Assembly: GCA_019155185.1 (NCBI GenBank)
Contig: CM032794.1
Coordinates: 17,478,946 to 17,542,945, forward strand
Direction of reading: 5' to 3'
Source of the DNA: Beaufortia kweichowensis
Taxonomy: Eukaryota; Chordata; Actinopteri; Cypriniformes; Gastromyzontidae
Length of the DNA stretch: 64,000 nt
Below, piece after piece: positions 46,789 through 61,700 of this stretch; position 1 is the first letter of the stretch; every line of letters begins with the position of its first letter. The notes beneath the pieces are model-generated. The model made no database searches and had not been told where the DNA came from. It saw nothing but the letters and a program-made list of their open reading frames with translations. The position numbers were made by a program, and so were the translations under genes.

Positions 46789-49700
46789 ATGTCAGGACAG
46801 TCTATTACGGATCGCATCGCGGCAGCCCAACACAGCATGACTGGATCGGCCATCAGCAAAGCTGTCTGCAAAGCCACGACACATGAAGTCAGTGGACCCA
46901 AAAAGAAACACCTTGATTGTAAGTATGTCAGAAAAGCTTTTGTAACTGTACTCACTTTTTCACAAATATAAAAAAAATCAAAGCTTAAACCGCATCGCTG
47001 GCAGGCAGTTCCACTTCCCTTGCACATCCTCAGCTGTCTGGACACCATTGATGAATTGGGAAATGCTTGTGTTGGGAATGCTGATCTTTCTTTGAACATG
47101 GTCAGTTTAAGAAGCTGATGCGACCATAACGGGCTATACATTTGTTTAGTGGTTTTACTTTTACACTGAGTATAAGCTGTCATTGTTGTATTATGATATA
47201 TGTGGTGTCGCAGCATTGTTGAGGAGGTTGTCATTCTGCAATCAGTTCAATCTATTAATATCTGCTTCGTAATAAGCAGCCGCTCCTGAATCTGTGAATG
47301 CCTGACAAATGTTCTGATGCATCGTGTGGTGTACGTAAGCACAGGCCAAGCCTCGTTTCTTGTATGATACGTCTCTATCAGTAATTCTTTCAATGGTGTG
47401 GGAACGTTGAAGGTCAGTACAGGCATGTGTGCAGTCTGCCGAAGCGTTGAGTCATTAATTCTTTTTGACTAATTTAGAATTAATGCCGAATGCAGCATGT
47501 CGGATTTATCCTTGCTGTGCCACAGCATCCAAAGAAAGAGATGATAAATGTGAAGGTGCTAAAGTATGTGAACTTGTATCTGATACTTAACAGGGATAGC
47601 TCACCTAAAAATAGAAATTCTTTCACCATTTACATATCCTCATTTCAAACCTGTTCAAAAGAATAATTTTTAAAGAATGTTGGTAACCAAACAACATTGG
47701 TACCCATTGACTTCTATTGTATGGACACAAAACCATTGAGTCATTTCTCAGAAATGCCTTTGTGACGGTGAGAAACGTTTTGAATGACATAAGGGTGTAT
47801 AAGTTACAGAGTTTTTATTTTTGGGTACATTTTTAAATTATTTTTTTAAGTGTCCACATTTACACATGTGAACAATGCAAAATGTGATCTTCAGACCTTC
47901 TGCTACGATTCCTCGATGGAATGAGGAAAGCTACTGGACACATCTTTCTCCGTCTTTTATTGTGGAGACACGTTGTAAAGATTGTTATCTTTGTTTTGTT
48001 TTGGTGATGTGAGGAATATGCAGTTGTAGAGATAAAAATGTTAAGACATCCTATAAACCACTGATGGTAAATTTCCCCTGAGGTGAAAGTTGTAGGAAGA
48101 CATTTGGGACAGATTGTTTTCTTTATTAGACAGCTTGTATGTCTTTGATTAAAAAAAATGATTTAAACCGCACATAATGTGGCAGTTTCTAATAAAGCCA
48201 GCTGGCAAATAACTCTGGTTTATTTACTTGTTAGAGACATTTTTTTACTCTCATTTGATTCCTGGCGAGTGTTCATTCTGTTGTGTTGTGAAACTCAGAC
48301 ATTACTGCCACTGTGAAAATTATAAACCCGGATTTGTTTGTTGTGTGTGTGTTTCTCTGATTCATTAATGTTTGCAGAACACAGCTTCATGTTTAGTCTG
48401 GATTTGTTTTTTGTAGCAGCCACCTGTTTTATGGCCAGCTAAAGTGTTGTCGTGCCAGCCTTATCGTTTCTGTTTTAATTTTTGTGTAACACAGTTTATT
48501 TTTGTCAGCAGCCAGCGCAGAATTACTGAAGGGTTGGTGTTGCTCATTTCCTGTTTTTGCTTCAAACAGAGAAGTGTTTTATCCAGAAACTTTCCATAAT
48601 ACATTTGTCCGGAGCGACTTGCAGTGCATTGAAGGTATACATTTTATTTAGTATGTGTGACCCATGGGATCCAGACCCATGACCTTTTGTGCTACTAGCA
48701 CAATGCTCCACCAGGAACACAATATGCATATTTAATTATACAACAAAATATTTCTCTGAATAATCTAAATGTATAATTTGGCTACAAATGCTGTGAGATA
48801 AAAACTCAAGAGAGCAGACACTGAAATCGACCTGCCTTTTTGCTTTGTAGAAGATTCTACCTTTATTTTGTACTGCCCAGTTTGCATTTATTTTCCTGTT
48901 GTAAGTAGACAGCAGAGAGAGAACAAACAGATGTTGCACTCTGACCTCATTGGGAGCAGTGAGTGGATCAGGCCAAAAAGGATCAGTGCTCAGCCTTACA
49001 CAGGAACCAACAGGCTAACTGTGGAGCTGTTCCTAAATTGGCACAAAAATTACCCTGTTACAAATCTCAGCTTTAGATGGCACATCCATGATCTGTTTCT
49101 GGAACTTTTTGATGCCTAACACACAAGAAAATCTGTTCCTGTTGCCACTTAGTGTGTAGCTCAAATGTGTGTTTGTAGCTTTCTAAACTCTCATCCTTTC
49201 ATTTATAACACTTGATTGCAATTGCTATCTAAAATCTACATATCTAATTTAATAAGCTGACCTCTGTGCATTTCTGAGCAAGATTTTTAATAGCCTACTG
49301 GAAAACAATGAGCACTTTTGAAGAAATAATCATTGGATTGGAAGTTTGTGCGGAAAGATTACGTTTATTTTTCATTTTCTACTTAGACAGTAGGATATAG
49401 ACAGGTTACAGGTCAGAGTTCACCTACCTTCATGCATATCACAATGCTACTTTTTTTTGTGTGAGCTCGCATTTCTGGTTTTCACGTTCCTGTGTGTGTG
49501 TGATAGTCAATAGATAGCAAAATTCTACTGTTATTGTACTTTTATCCATTGCACAAATGAGTGATCTTTAGCCTGTTGGTCAGTCAGTGGGTGTTTGTTA
49601 GCCAAAAAAAAAGGAAATGGGGACCAGGCTGCATGTCAAGGGTAAAAAAAATGCATGTCTTACCCACTCACCGTTAAATAAGTCTGTAGTTTGTCATGGT

Positions 49701-52700
49701 GGAAGATTTTCAAGTGGACTGCTGAAATAATGCTGTACATCAAAGACAAAACAACCATTCTCATAAATGGCACCCAGTTGTTCAGAATACAGATTACCCT
49801 TTAGGATGCCTTGTCCACTGTTTACAGCCATCATCTCTAAAAGGGCAAACTGCTCCAGAGATAAGTACCTTTTACTCATAAACGCATTGTAATTTTACGG
49901 ATGATAGATGTTTTTATTACTTAATATGCTTGAAAATGAGTAGAAACAGACCTAGACCTGCCAGAGCTGATAAAAGAGCATCTCCTTGAGGAGCGGGTTC
50001 AGTAATGCAGATTTATAAGAGAGATGAGAAGCTGATAAATGTTTTTTGAGCATTATTCTGTGCGAGGACAAGACCGAACCACTGCATGACACATTGCTTC
50101 TGCTTCCCTCACACTCATAGTGCTGATGTGGCCTATTTATAGACACTGAGGGTCTGTTTGATAGCTTGTTTTTGTACTTTAAGAAGAGCCCTTGTCTCCT
50201 CTTCTGACATCACCTCTTTCTAAAGACTGTGTCTTTATTTGTGACGCATCTCAGAGGAGAGAATTCTCACATTTAATTTTGTCGTAGTCCCATATATTCA
50301 ATAAAACTTGTGCATCTGAACTAGTAGTATGCAAAACTACACAGTTTTAAAATGTACTAAATACAGTTCTTTTAATAAATGTTTGTAAAGTATAGTCATT
50401 TTTATTACATAACATTATCTGTGGGATTTTTTTCCAGCATTGTTATTAGAGATGAGGAAATGAGGAACATTGCTTACAGCAGATAATTTTAATTTCACAC
50501 AGTAATTATCTTGAGATTGATCATTGAGGGTGCTCAGGGCAGAGACTTTAACTGTTAGATTGTCAGCATGCTAAAATCATCTGTACGAACTCTCTAAATT
50601 CATCCCATGCATTTAGCTCATTGCCACTTTAATGAAATCTAAAGTAAAATATAATAGGTAAATAATTTTACATGGTAATCTTACCATTTAATAAATTGTT
50701 GTACAGCTATAGTTGACTTTATTTACTGACTTTAAATATGAATACTTTTTTAACCATATACATTTACAATAAGGCTAGGTTGTATTTTTTTAGCATAACA
50801 TATTTAAATTTTCAGTGTACAATGGTTTAGTTCTGTATTGTAACTTTTACAGTATGTTGTAGGAATGATTGTAAATTTTAGTGCTTGCATCTTGGACATG
50901 GCAACACTTTCCAAACCAAATTTCTATAAAAAATACTCTCAAACCAAGAAAAACTTAAACAATTGTTATCTCTAGTAAATTTAAATAATTTTTATAGTTG
51001 TCATCATGTACAGAATTGTTTGTTTTTATAAGCTGAGATGTATTGAATGTTGGATTAATACAGTATCTTTATAAAATCAGCCTTTAAGCCATTAAAGTTG
51101 GTATGGCGGTAAACAAACAGGAACCTCTCTCTGTCTCTCTCATTCTTTTTTTTTCTTATTCTGTTGCACTCAGAATAAATGTCCATGCAAGAAGACTTTC
51201 TAAAGACTAAACATGGAATGTGTTAGTTCCAATAGTCAAAAAGTGTTTTAGTCTTTGCTTTTGGATTGAATGAGAAGTGTGCACTGAACCTTTCTTTCTT
51301 TTTTAACATTCTTGAGCATTATAAAATGACAAGCAATGCTATTTTATTGCTGATTATCTGTAAAGCTGTGGTGGTAAAAATGGGACAGAGAGAGAGAAAT
51401 ATAGGAATGTATTACGAAGAATGCTTGTGGTATTTTACAGAACTGTGTCGCTGAACTCACTGTTCAGGAATCCCACATAGGCCTTTTACAAAAATGTCCC
51501 TGTCATCATATTTATGTTCCCAGAGCGCTGATCTAAGACCGGTCTCGTTTCCCCACACCATCTACCAGACTGACCCAAGATAAATTTCCTTTTCCAGCAC
51601 TTCACAATCACAGCAACAAGGCCATCAACACACAGCTGGGAAGGAAATGGAGGGAGAGATACAGCCATAGCAAACAAGCTCTCAAAGAGAAGTCCAGCTA
51701 TTTTTAATAGAGGTCCCAGGTTCCCCAGACAGAGGGAACACAGACGTTTCTATAGAGAAGAATTCTCCTTGCTGTTCTCCTTCAAAATAGCTGAAACAAG
51801 CAGCCGATAAAAGACACTGTGCGCTCATTAAATTCAAAAACGTTTCCTCGCTCTTATCTGCAGGTGAGGAGGGTTAGCATTTGCTTTCAACACAGAAAAA
51901 TCCAAACAGGTCTGGAGTTCCTCTAATCTCGGATATCATTTTTTCCATAAAGGAATCTACTATTTTTTATTTGTTTTAATAGTAAAATTTTGATGTATGC
52001 TTTTTATGACTGAGGCCCAGGCAACAAGCAAGGCCTGATTTTTCTTCACATTTAGACTTTAGATCTCAGATCAGAGTTGTGATTTTCATAGCACGACAAT
52101 ACATCAAGGACATTAGCAAGGTAAATTTCCATGCCTAATTTTAGAACCATAGAAATAGTGTGCATCATACAGTAGGTATACTGGGTATACCAACCTTTTC
52201 TAATTATTTTTTTTTCATTTAGTAGATAGTTTTATTCAGATGTGTGGAAAACAATGAGGGATGAAACAAATGATTCTGCCCAGTAGGCAATAATATGAGT
52301 TGTGCATAATTTCAGATTATTTACTTATTGAAATCATTATTTCAATATAAATGCTGTTTCAGACAATGTCTAATTTACTGCCTCAATATCTGATATTGCT
52401 TCTGAAATAGGAAATGGCTTTCTTTAGTTCAAGCAAGTTTATCATAACATGAAAAGCCCAAAATATAATGAAAAGTGTTAAAATAATTTTAAATATTAAC
52501 CTGCCCCAACTTCCAATGTATTATGGTCTAGTTCTGTGGTGCCGGAAGCATAAGGACAAGAAAAACTAACTTGGAATCAGTGATTACAACATTAACATGA
52601 CAGCTGTGATGGTTCAGATGTGAGGACCAGCTATGGTCTACTGGCTGACAGCTGGACAGACTGTTAGGCCACCTGGACAATTTATTTCCTCCTACATGCA

Positions 52701-55700
52701 ACACAGGCTTCCTGCCAAATTTCCTGTGCCTCATCAAGACTCAATCCTGATTAATTTGTTAGTCCAGCCGTTGTTGAGAATAATCATGCTTTGAATCAAA
52801 ATCACTTTCATTTGTAATTTCACTCATTTTTACTCGTCCATTAAGCTTGTTTCAAGTGAAGCAGTCGTCGGCAAGCAATTATTGAGGCAGCGTGTGCATT
52901 GGAGCAAAAACCCAAGGATATTTTAAGCTTCTGTCATCGGTAACTGGTGACAGGCTCGGACCGGTGTGGAATGTTACAACAGTTCCATTGTGTGTCTAAC
53001 AATAAGACTTTGACATAGGCAGGGAGAAACAGGGTGCTGTGCTGCGGTGACATCACTGGGCCGTGGCTTTCCGTCACCTCTTGGATTTGATTGTTGCTGC
53101 TGTACCTCATTTCATGCACCGGTGCGCATACCTTAGCATAGAAGTGTGAAGGTGTGTGTGTGTAAAGGATGACATGAAAGCGTGAATGTCTGACTTGGTG
53201 AACCAGTGTCAGATGGTTTATTTAAAGGTTGTGGTGTGAAACACAGATGTTTCTTTGTGGCTTTTTGGGAATCTTTTTGTGTGCTGAATGTATAACACTC
53301 ATAAATAGTGTAGCAGACATAATTACAGATTAGTGTAAGGTACAGTAGAGCCAGTTATCGTCAACTACGACATGCTTCATATTGTACGATACATATGTCA
53401 TGACTTAACAGATCAAGATCACATTTGAATTCAGTTCAGATTGAAACATGTTGGATCAAGTGAGAGAGAATGTATCAGCTCTGATCACACTGATAAATGC
53501 CACGTCAGAGTAAACTCTTTTATTTGGCCTGGTTTTATCATTAGGCAAGGCAAACATACATTTAAAAAATCAATAAAAGGATTTAACTATCAGTGTAGAA
53601 ATGTACAAAAAAATAATCAGGATGATTGTATCGGCATAGCCTTTAAAGTGCAGGGTGTGAAGGCTCTGATCCGTGGTGTATCTGCCGGGCTGTAATCAGC
53701 TTAATGTTCACATACACTCCCTGTGCTGCACACTGTCAGCTGTTGATGCACAGGAGTGGCGAGTTTTGCTCTTTTCTCCCTCCGTTTAAGACAGTGGGCT
53801 TTCAGATCAATGCCAGCCAAATGTGTTCTGCTTTATCTTATTTAATCAGCACGTATCCTCAGAATCAGATGAATTTATCTTTCTTTACCCCCTTCCTCCC
53901 AAAGAAGCCACTCAGCTTGCAGAATCTCCTCATGACCATCATAGGAGAAAAGAGAATGGGAGAGTTGCTGATGCAGAAGCTGTGGTGCGGTCCAAGGCTG
54001 TGTTGTGATCGTTAATAAAAACCAAATTTATATATTTCTTACTAACTGGAATGAAGTGAACTGAAATAAAAGTAAAATACATTTTTATGACTGAAACTAG
54101 AAATCACACTGCTGTGGTTTTATAAGATGTGTGAAAATGCAGTAAGCTCAGATAAAGGGTGAATGCATCAGTGGAATTGACTGTCCTTAGGATCACACAC
54201 ATTTTTCAAGGCTATTACTTGTACTTGGTGTTAAGGATTTTAATATCTAACTGAAAACCTAATTGATTAAAAGCAAAATAGTAATTGTAAAAAAGTTAAA
54301 ATCCATTTGTGTATTTAAATTACAGTTTAGATGTTGATTATCTGGTCCGGCTTCCAGACCGTAATGCATTACATCCTCAATTTATGGACTGGTTGTACCT
54401 TGCTGGCACCCTATTCTTGTGATTCATCATCAGACTGCAATAGGGAACTGCACTAGTTTAGATTTCCCTATTAGAACAACAGACAGGCCCACAGGGCCAA
54501 AAACCGACAGATACTAAGTCGTCGTCTCCCTCATTACCTGCTCTGTGTGTCTGCGTGTTTGAAAAGATGTTTCTCTCAAGGGAAGGGGAAAAGAGGTTTG
54601 TCTTTGAAGAAACCGAGAAGCATGCAGTGGGCTGTAAAGGGGGAATGTCTTCATTATGCAAACAGGACAGAACAGAAACGAGAGTTTTTGAGCCTCTGAT
54701 GAGGTTCGAAAGACGATGCTTTCGGATGCGTGTACGCAAAAGCAGTACTGGGGGTTGCTGCTGCATATTTAAAGAGGCGAATTTCTTTGGATCTTCCCTC
54801 CTTGTGCCTGTGTGTGTTGCGTAACCGAATGATGGGTTTAGAAGCCTGTCTAGCCTTCACTGTAGCGTGCAGAGAGATTTTATGGGAGTCCACTGAGATC
54901 CGCTTCCATTAGCACCCACTGCAGATCTGCATTATTACGCGTTTCACGCGATGCGAGCACCTCCGTATGTGTGACGTGTTTATTGAAAGGAGATGGGAAC
55001 ATCTTGTTCAAAGGCCCCAAACCACTTAAAATATGATTCAGTGATTCTATAAATGTTGCTGTAACATGTGTCATGTGTGTTTCAGACTTGATTCACTGCA
55101 CCAATGAGATGAATGTGAATGTGCCCCAGCTGGCCGACACTTTGTTTGAAAGAACTGCCAACAGCAGTTGGGTCGTGGTTTTCAAAGCTCTCATCACCAC
55201 ACACCACCTAATGATGTACGGAAACGAGGTGAGTATTCACAAACCGGCACTCGTCATTTAAATTTCTTCTTGAAACTATATATTGACTTCTGTTAAGTTC
55301 ACATCACATGTCAAAGCGCCCGATTTTAATTTCATGCTTTGACATTATTAGTAGTTTACATAAGTGTTTGAATATGGCTCAATTACTGATCTAAACAGAC
55401 AGCGCTCGAACAAATATTTTGTGATTTATACCTAGCAAAGCGTTGTATCCTTCTCTTTACCTTGTCATCCAAAACAGATCTGTGTTTCATGTAAAGTATA
55501 GGGGGAAAAGCTAATTTGGGCAACACTGAACTGTGGTCTAAACATAACCTTATGTACAAATACAGATTTTCTGTTTCGTTCAGTGTTCTGTTTATTTTTT
55601 CCTTTCCGCTTGAAACAAGGCTAATGATAAACAGCATGTAGGCGAACTTGACACACAAACGTGCTAGTGATATATACATTCAGAATGTGACCTAGATGCA

Positions 55701-58700
55701 CAGGGGCCTCTTAAAGGAATAGATCATCCAATAAAAATTCAGCAATTTTTTTGAAAAACGGTTGTTTCAAAACTGTATACAGTACTTATTAAATGTCTTT
55801 ATGCATGTTATTTTCTCCAAGCAATGGCAGTTTAGAGTTTACATGTCTGTAATAAACAGATCGAATTCTATCACCAAAATATGAAAATTCTGTCATAATT
55901 CTGTCTTCCATGCCATCCCAGATGCTTATGACTTCCTTTCCTTATATAAAAATGGCCTTGTATGTCCTCATACAATCCATCATAAACGACATCACAAAAG
56001 TAATTATAGTAAGTAACTATATGACTTTAGAAGTCTTCAGAAGTGTTCCGATAGGTGTATGTGCGAAAAATATTAATATTTTCAACTTATTTAATGAAAC
56101 AAATATCTACTAGCAAAAAACTCAAATATAATCTATAACTTCAAATCTCATGGTTCTTGTGTGTCCTGTTATTGTCCTGTGACAAAACATGCAAATACCA
56201 ATAAGATTTGAAACGTGTGTCATTCGGATTACTTTTATGATAAATAAACTTCAACATGTTGAGTTCCAAATAAGGATATAATATCAGTAACAGAATATTT
56301 TTATAAAAATGTTTGCATTTGTTTAGTCAAAGAAAGAAAGTCATATACATCTTTGGATGACAATAAGTTGAGTAAATTATGTAAGAAGTTTTAGTCATTA
56401 TTTCCTGATCATCTTCAGTTGCACTGCGGCTCCATAATAGCTTTCAAATGGCATGTGGTGCACAGTTTGGTGACTGGCCACATGAAAACTAATGTTTGCT
56501 GATATCGATGTCCAACCTGCTCTATAGCTGCCCGCCATATTTGATGTAATAGCTAATGTGGAGGGGAAGATTTATGAGTTAAGTTGTTTTTTACTTATAC
56601 AAAGATATCACTTTTTTGGATGTTTACCTATTGAACATACATGCTTGACAAATGCAGTCACTGTAAATGTTGTCTGTACAGTATTGATCTGTTAAGATTC
56701 TATACTATTCTCTTTTTGAGAAAATATGAGTGTTTGCATTTTGTGTTTACATAATTAAAAACACAATAAGGACTTTGGTCCTTCACAGGCGTCTCAATGT
56801 ATTTGCTGCATTTTACTACAGACTAACCCAAACTCTAACCCCACACTCCCACGTGTGTCCTCGTCAATTCACTGTAAAATACAAAGCATTTCACTATATT
56901 TCGTGAGCACACCAGTGTAGAGATAGTAAGCATGCAGGACTGTCCTTCAGCACACCCTGTTCTGCGGCATGACGCTGCACTAATCAGCCAAGGGTGGTTT
57001 TGTTATCGGAGCTGAACGTCTGGTTCAGGTCAGTTTGGTCTTAATCCTTTACCCTGCTTTGGCTTCTAAGAACACATGTTCGATTATCGCTGTCTGCCGA
57101 CGGGCAGAGACGTTTGGAGGACATTTGTCTTGTCAGCAGTGGCCCTGCGAAAGGGCACAGGAAGGACCACAGATAAGGTTTGTTGATAAGGGCGTGTTCA
57201 CACGAACACGTTTGTGTGAATAGTAGAGAATAAGGGCGATGTCACTCACCAATGGCCCAGATACCTGTGCTGGATTTGCTTTAGTGATGTCATCGGGATC
57301 GCGTGTTGTCTGGAGGTGAGATCGGGAGAAGATGGCTTAGAAAAATGCTGGCAGTGAGGTGACGTGGAGCTTAACAGCAGAACTTTAATGATCTAGGCGA
57401 GAGACAGGGAAGGGATGGTCAGAGAATGGGGTTGAATTTTAATCACTTGGTTCATGTAGGGTCACACAGTGAACAAATTGCCTTGTAACCTTGTATTGGG
57501 ACAACGCAGCATTTGATGTCCGTCTCTGTCAGTTGCTGAGGAAAGACTGAGTGGGCGAGTAGACTGAGCTAATATTCAAGATAGACGGTGGGTGTGTGTA
57601 TAAGGGAAGTCCAGTGGGATCTGGTTAACACTGAAGGCTCTGATAAAGGCTTGTGTATTGAAGATAAATAACCTCCAGCTGATATGTTTAATGAGACCTG
57701 CCTCAGTCTGCTGAGAAATATAAGGAACTTATGTCTCTTTGGTTTCATCATTAACTCTCCGTCAATACTATTTGAGCTGAACAGTCTATACACAAAACAA
57801 ACAATTGCTCAGCTGAAGAAAAACAATCGTGTTGACCAGAAGATTGAACAACTTTCTGTTGGTACGCTGTAAAACGCTGCAGGAGCTGAAACATTTGTCA
57901 TTTACAATAAGGTTTGAATAGTTCACCCTAAAATAAAAGATTGTCATTTCAATTTCCTTCTTTTTATAAGAAGTCAGTACAACTGTCCAACTTCTGTGAT
58001 ACAAAAAGGAAAGTTTTGATCACATAGGTTTTTCTATTTAAATGTGTTGTCAGTCTACTGTAAAAACAGTGAAGTGCTGTAAAAACAACAAATAAAATAA
58101 AATAGAATATGAAAAAGGTTAGCCACTTATGTGCTTCTAAAGCCATTTCATTTAATTTTTAAATTCATTTAAATTTAAAATGATATTTACTGAGAATCTT
58201 GCCTTCTGGCATAGCTTGCCTAAGTGTATATACATTTAGATTTGACAGGGCCATATTTAGTATAATGTAATATATTTATATTTATATTTATATTTATATT
58301 TATATTTATATTTATATTTATATTTATATTTATATTTATATTTATATTTATATTTATATTTATATTTATATTTATTTGTCAAAGTATTATGTGGAAAAAC
58401 AGCATGACTATTCTTTACATTTTTTGTTTTATTTATAAAAGAGAGCCACACGTGGAACAGCATAAGGTGAATTCTTCATAGCTATTCGTCTTCCACACAT
58501 TGATCATGACCGTGCAGCTGTGTCTACTGAAATATGTATTAAAGATTTTTGACAGTGGACATGGGTGTGAAATAGGAAATGAAAGGTGGGTCTGCTTAAC
58601 ATTCTGACCGTGTGCTGTGTTCAGGTCTTTCTGTGTCAGATGTGTTTGCATAATGGATGTTGTTTGTGAGTGATATGCACTAGCTAAGGTAATTATTACC

Positions 58701-61700
58701 TTTATGAAACATTCTCTCACTCCCCTGACAACTCTATCCTGCTCTACCCTGCAGGCAGGAACTGCAAATCTGGGCTGAAAACAAACAGCTGGTGCTCAGT
58801 AATTTATAAGGAGGGAGTAGAGATAATCTACTTGTGGGAATTGGCGACCTAACTTGTTGGTTTGGGCCATTGACCATTTATATTTGTGTTAGACCATTAC
58901 CCATACTGGAGAGTCATTCTTTGACTGTTCTACGATTCAGGCAGTGTGAATGTGTGTAACGTGCATTAGCACTTTCCTTTTCTTCCTTTAACAAGCAGTT
59001 TGTTGGTCACCCATTTCAGTGTAGCACATTGACATGATTGTGTTCAGATATGACTATCATAAACCGAATGGGTTTTGTGTTCGAAAAATAATCGCTATCG
59101 AACAACCCGCCTCCTTTCAAATCCTGTCATTATCTTTTCATGCTTGCAGTTTTTTCTTTAAGCCTTTGTTTTTTAACAGCAGCAATTGCTCAGGCTGTAT
59201 CCATAGAAACCTCAGAACACGTATGGATCGAAAGAGCGTGAAGACCAGCAGCCTGCATGTTATCAGGGCATCATCACGTAGCCTATTTACACATGTTCCC
59301 TGCAGGGTTAGTGCTCTCTCACACACACGTACATGCACGTGCAAATTTCACAAAACCAGCAGGTAGTGAAAAATGAAGGAGCCTTGTTCCTGATTGCTGA
59401 AATCTTCCCTCCGCCTGAACTGCTGTTTTAATAGCAGCTGCTCTGTTTTGGAGAAAAACTCTCTGCCGAAGAGCCTCCTGCCTTAATAATAAATGATGCC
59501 TCACTCTAACACTGCTTGAGGTTTGTTCTCACATTAATTATTTGCTAAGCAGAGAAAGCGGGGTCTTTCCTGTCCTATCAGTCTATACTTTTCTTCTCCT
59601 TTATTTCTGACATCCATTTTGAATTAGCACTGGCATACCTCAGCAATGTAAAAAAAAGGCTGAGAGATGCAGAGGAAGAGGCGAGTATGGATTCGCAGAC
59701 TACACTAAAATTGATAATTCATATTGATCTACAATCTGGAATGGAGAATATTCTTTGCATTTGGTGCTCACTGGTTTGGCCATTTATTTTCCACAAGGTT
59801 TTTGTACAAGGTTAAGTCACGGTGCTGGAGCAAGGAAGCTCACGCTTTACATGACTTGGAAATTTTCACCATGGTTTTCTGTCTGATCCCAAAGGCTGTA
59901 AGGCAGGGGCTGTAAAGCAGTAGCTGTTTGGAACGGTTGGAGACATTTACTGATCATAAGATTGACTGCATGTTATTTTCTTCTGTATCTGACCTTCTTG
60001 GCCGGTAAACTTGTGCAAAAGAATGAGTAACCTCCTAAATCCCGTGACTAGGGCTGCCACAGGTACCATTAGCTCTTTTGAGATGTCCTATACACCTGCT
60101 GCCCATCTACTGTTCATCTGAACCAATACTTTTGATCTATCAAATTTCAGGACTTTTAGGTGTGCAGAGTTTTAGCTGCATGTTTCATTAGATGCATTTG
60201 TGAACTCAACCTTTTAAAAATTGTGCCACGGGCAGAAAATGGCCCCTGCCAGGACTTTTCCTCTGTGCCAAGCACATTTGGCCTGACTGCAGGGTCTGTC
60301 ACCAGGTCCTCATGCTGTTCCTTCCCGGGGTGAAAAATGCCTAAGGCTCCATCCCAGTACCCAAAAACTGCTTTCCGCTAACCGTTTCCTCTGGTGCACT
60401 GATCTACAAAATAAGATCAAGGTTATATAGCTCTAGCTGCTTTTTAGTTTCGACTCAATGTTGTGAGCAATAGAGTCATGTAAGTGGCTTTGGCAAATAC
60501 AATTTCTCTTGGTTATTGGAATACAATTTATTCATAACTTTTCTATTACTCGTTAGTTGACAGGCTAGAGTGTCTTGTTCTTCAAAAAATAGTTCACCCA
60601 AATATGACATTCTTTGATAATTTTCCTTTGATAATTTTCATGCCATTCTTCCATTATGAAAATAATTAAAATGACAAATGGGTTAACAAGTCTTCTGAAG
60701 TAGAACAATATGTTTGTGGGAGAAAACGGTTAATATTTTGAGCTTATTTAGTGATAAAACGCGCATAGGAAAACCATGAAATACTTTGGATAAAAGCGTT
60801 TGCTAAATAAATAAATGTAAACACGCAAGAACTAATGAGATTTTAAGTTATTGACATGCCACCATGCATTTAAATTTAGCGCACTGGTTTGATATCATTT
60901 TAGCAAAAATGGTTTGTATTGAACTTTAAAAAGGAGTGACAAGGAATGACAAAAGATTGAGTAAATTGAATTGAATAATTGGGTTGAACTATTCCTTTAA
61001 ATTGTGTGATGGTGTTTAAGAGACAAGTACAAAGAGCCTCTTTTATTATGTTTGCACCGTCATGGACGCTACATGCATGAATGAGGCCGGAATGCATCAT
61101 ATCATACCGTGTATCTCTTGCTTTCCCAAACACCCATGGGACCATTACAAGAACATGCACGGTCCCATCATAATAAGACCCGGAACACTGTGTGCTGTAC
61201 TTCTCTGCTCGCTTCCCCAACCCACATCTGCTCAAGCTGATGGGACGGGGCTGGGTGGAGGAGGGGAGCAGCAATAGACATGCTTGGCAACTTGAGGACA
61301 GCTCAGAAGAGTCTGGTCTTGCACATAGTTCTAGATTTCACAAAGTGTACTATAAATTGCAGCAGCAGGGAATTTCCATATGTCAGGGATGTGCATGCTT
61401 CTGCATACTATCAGATAAACAACAGGATCACACAGAGTATGTGAAAACGTATCAGTGTTTTGATTATGCTTTACTGTCTCCCTGCAGCGTTTCATTCAGT
61501 ATCTGGCCTCAAGAAACACGCTATTCAATCTCAGCAATTTCCTTGATAAAGGAGCATTGCAAGGTATGTTAGAAACAAGCACGTCTTCTGTCCATAAAGC
61601 ATTATACACAAATGCAATGATGATACATCCTTTACCACCCCTTGCCTTTCTTCCTTAGGCTATGACATGTCAACATTCATCAGGCGGTACAGCAGATATC

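Larger units (their letters stand above)
46919..55085 (+). other. First intron of picalm
   Basis: 8.2 kb with GTAAGT donor and TTTCAG acceptor. Two dispersed repeats are visible (47592-47840 and the SINE at 48565-48721). The rest is unannotated AT-rich sequence without a supportable exon. Open frames here lack splice signals and protein-like composition. Confidence 0.7.
55229..61487 (+). other. Second intron of picalm
   Basis: 6.3 kb with GTGAGT donor and CCTGCAG acceptor. It holds several GGAATAGTT-family repeats (55712-56400, a fragment at 57912-57970, 60590-61005), a hexanucleotide array at 58267-58377 and a SINE tail near 60784. No further exon is supported. Confidence 0.7.

Noticed and set aside
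46779..47234. 151-residue minus-strand open frame
   Set aside because: It lies antisense to picalm exon 1 and its intron, has no recognisable domain, and its openness over the exon mirrors the coding strand.
48655..48715. Possible tRNA gene
   Set aside because: The tRNA-like head is degenerate and joined to a fish SINE body, so it is a SINE rather than a functional tRNA.
58267..58377. CRISPR-like or satellite array
   Set aside because: It is a simple hexanucleotide repeat without spacers.
60900..61274. 124-residue minus-strand frame in picalm intron 2
   Set aside because: It partly covers a dispersed repeat, lacks splice context and shows no protein-like motif.
61192..61572. 126-residue plus-strand frame
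   Set aside because: It covers picalm exon 3 in a different frame. The exon 3 peptide RFIQYLASRNTLFNL is in another frame with proper splice sites.
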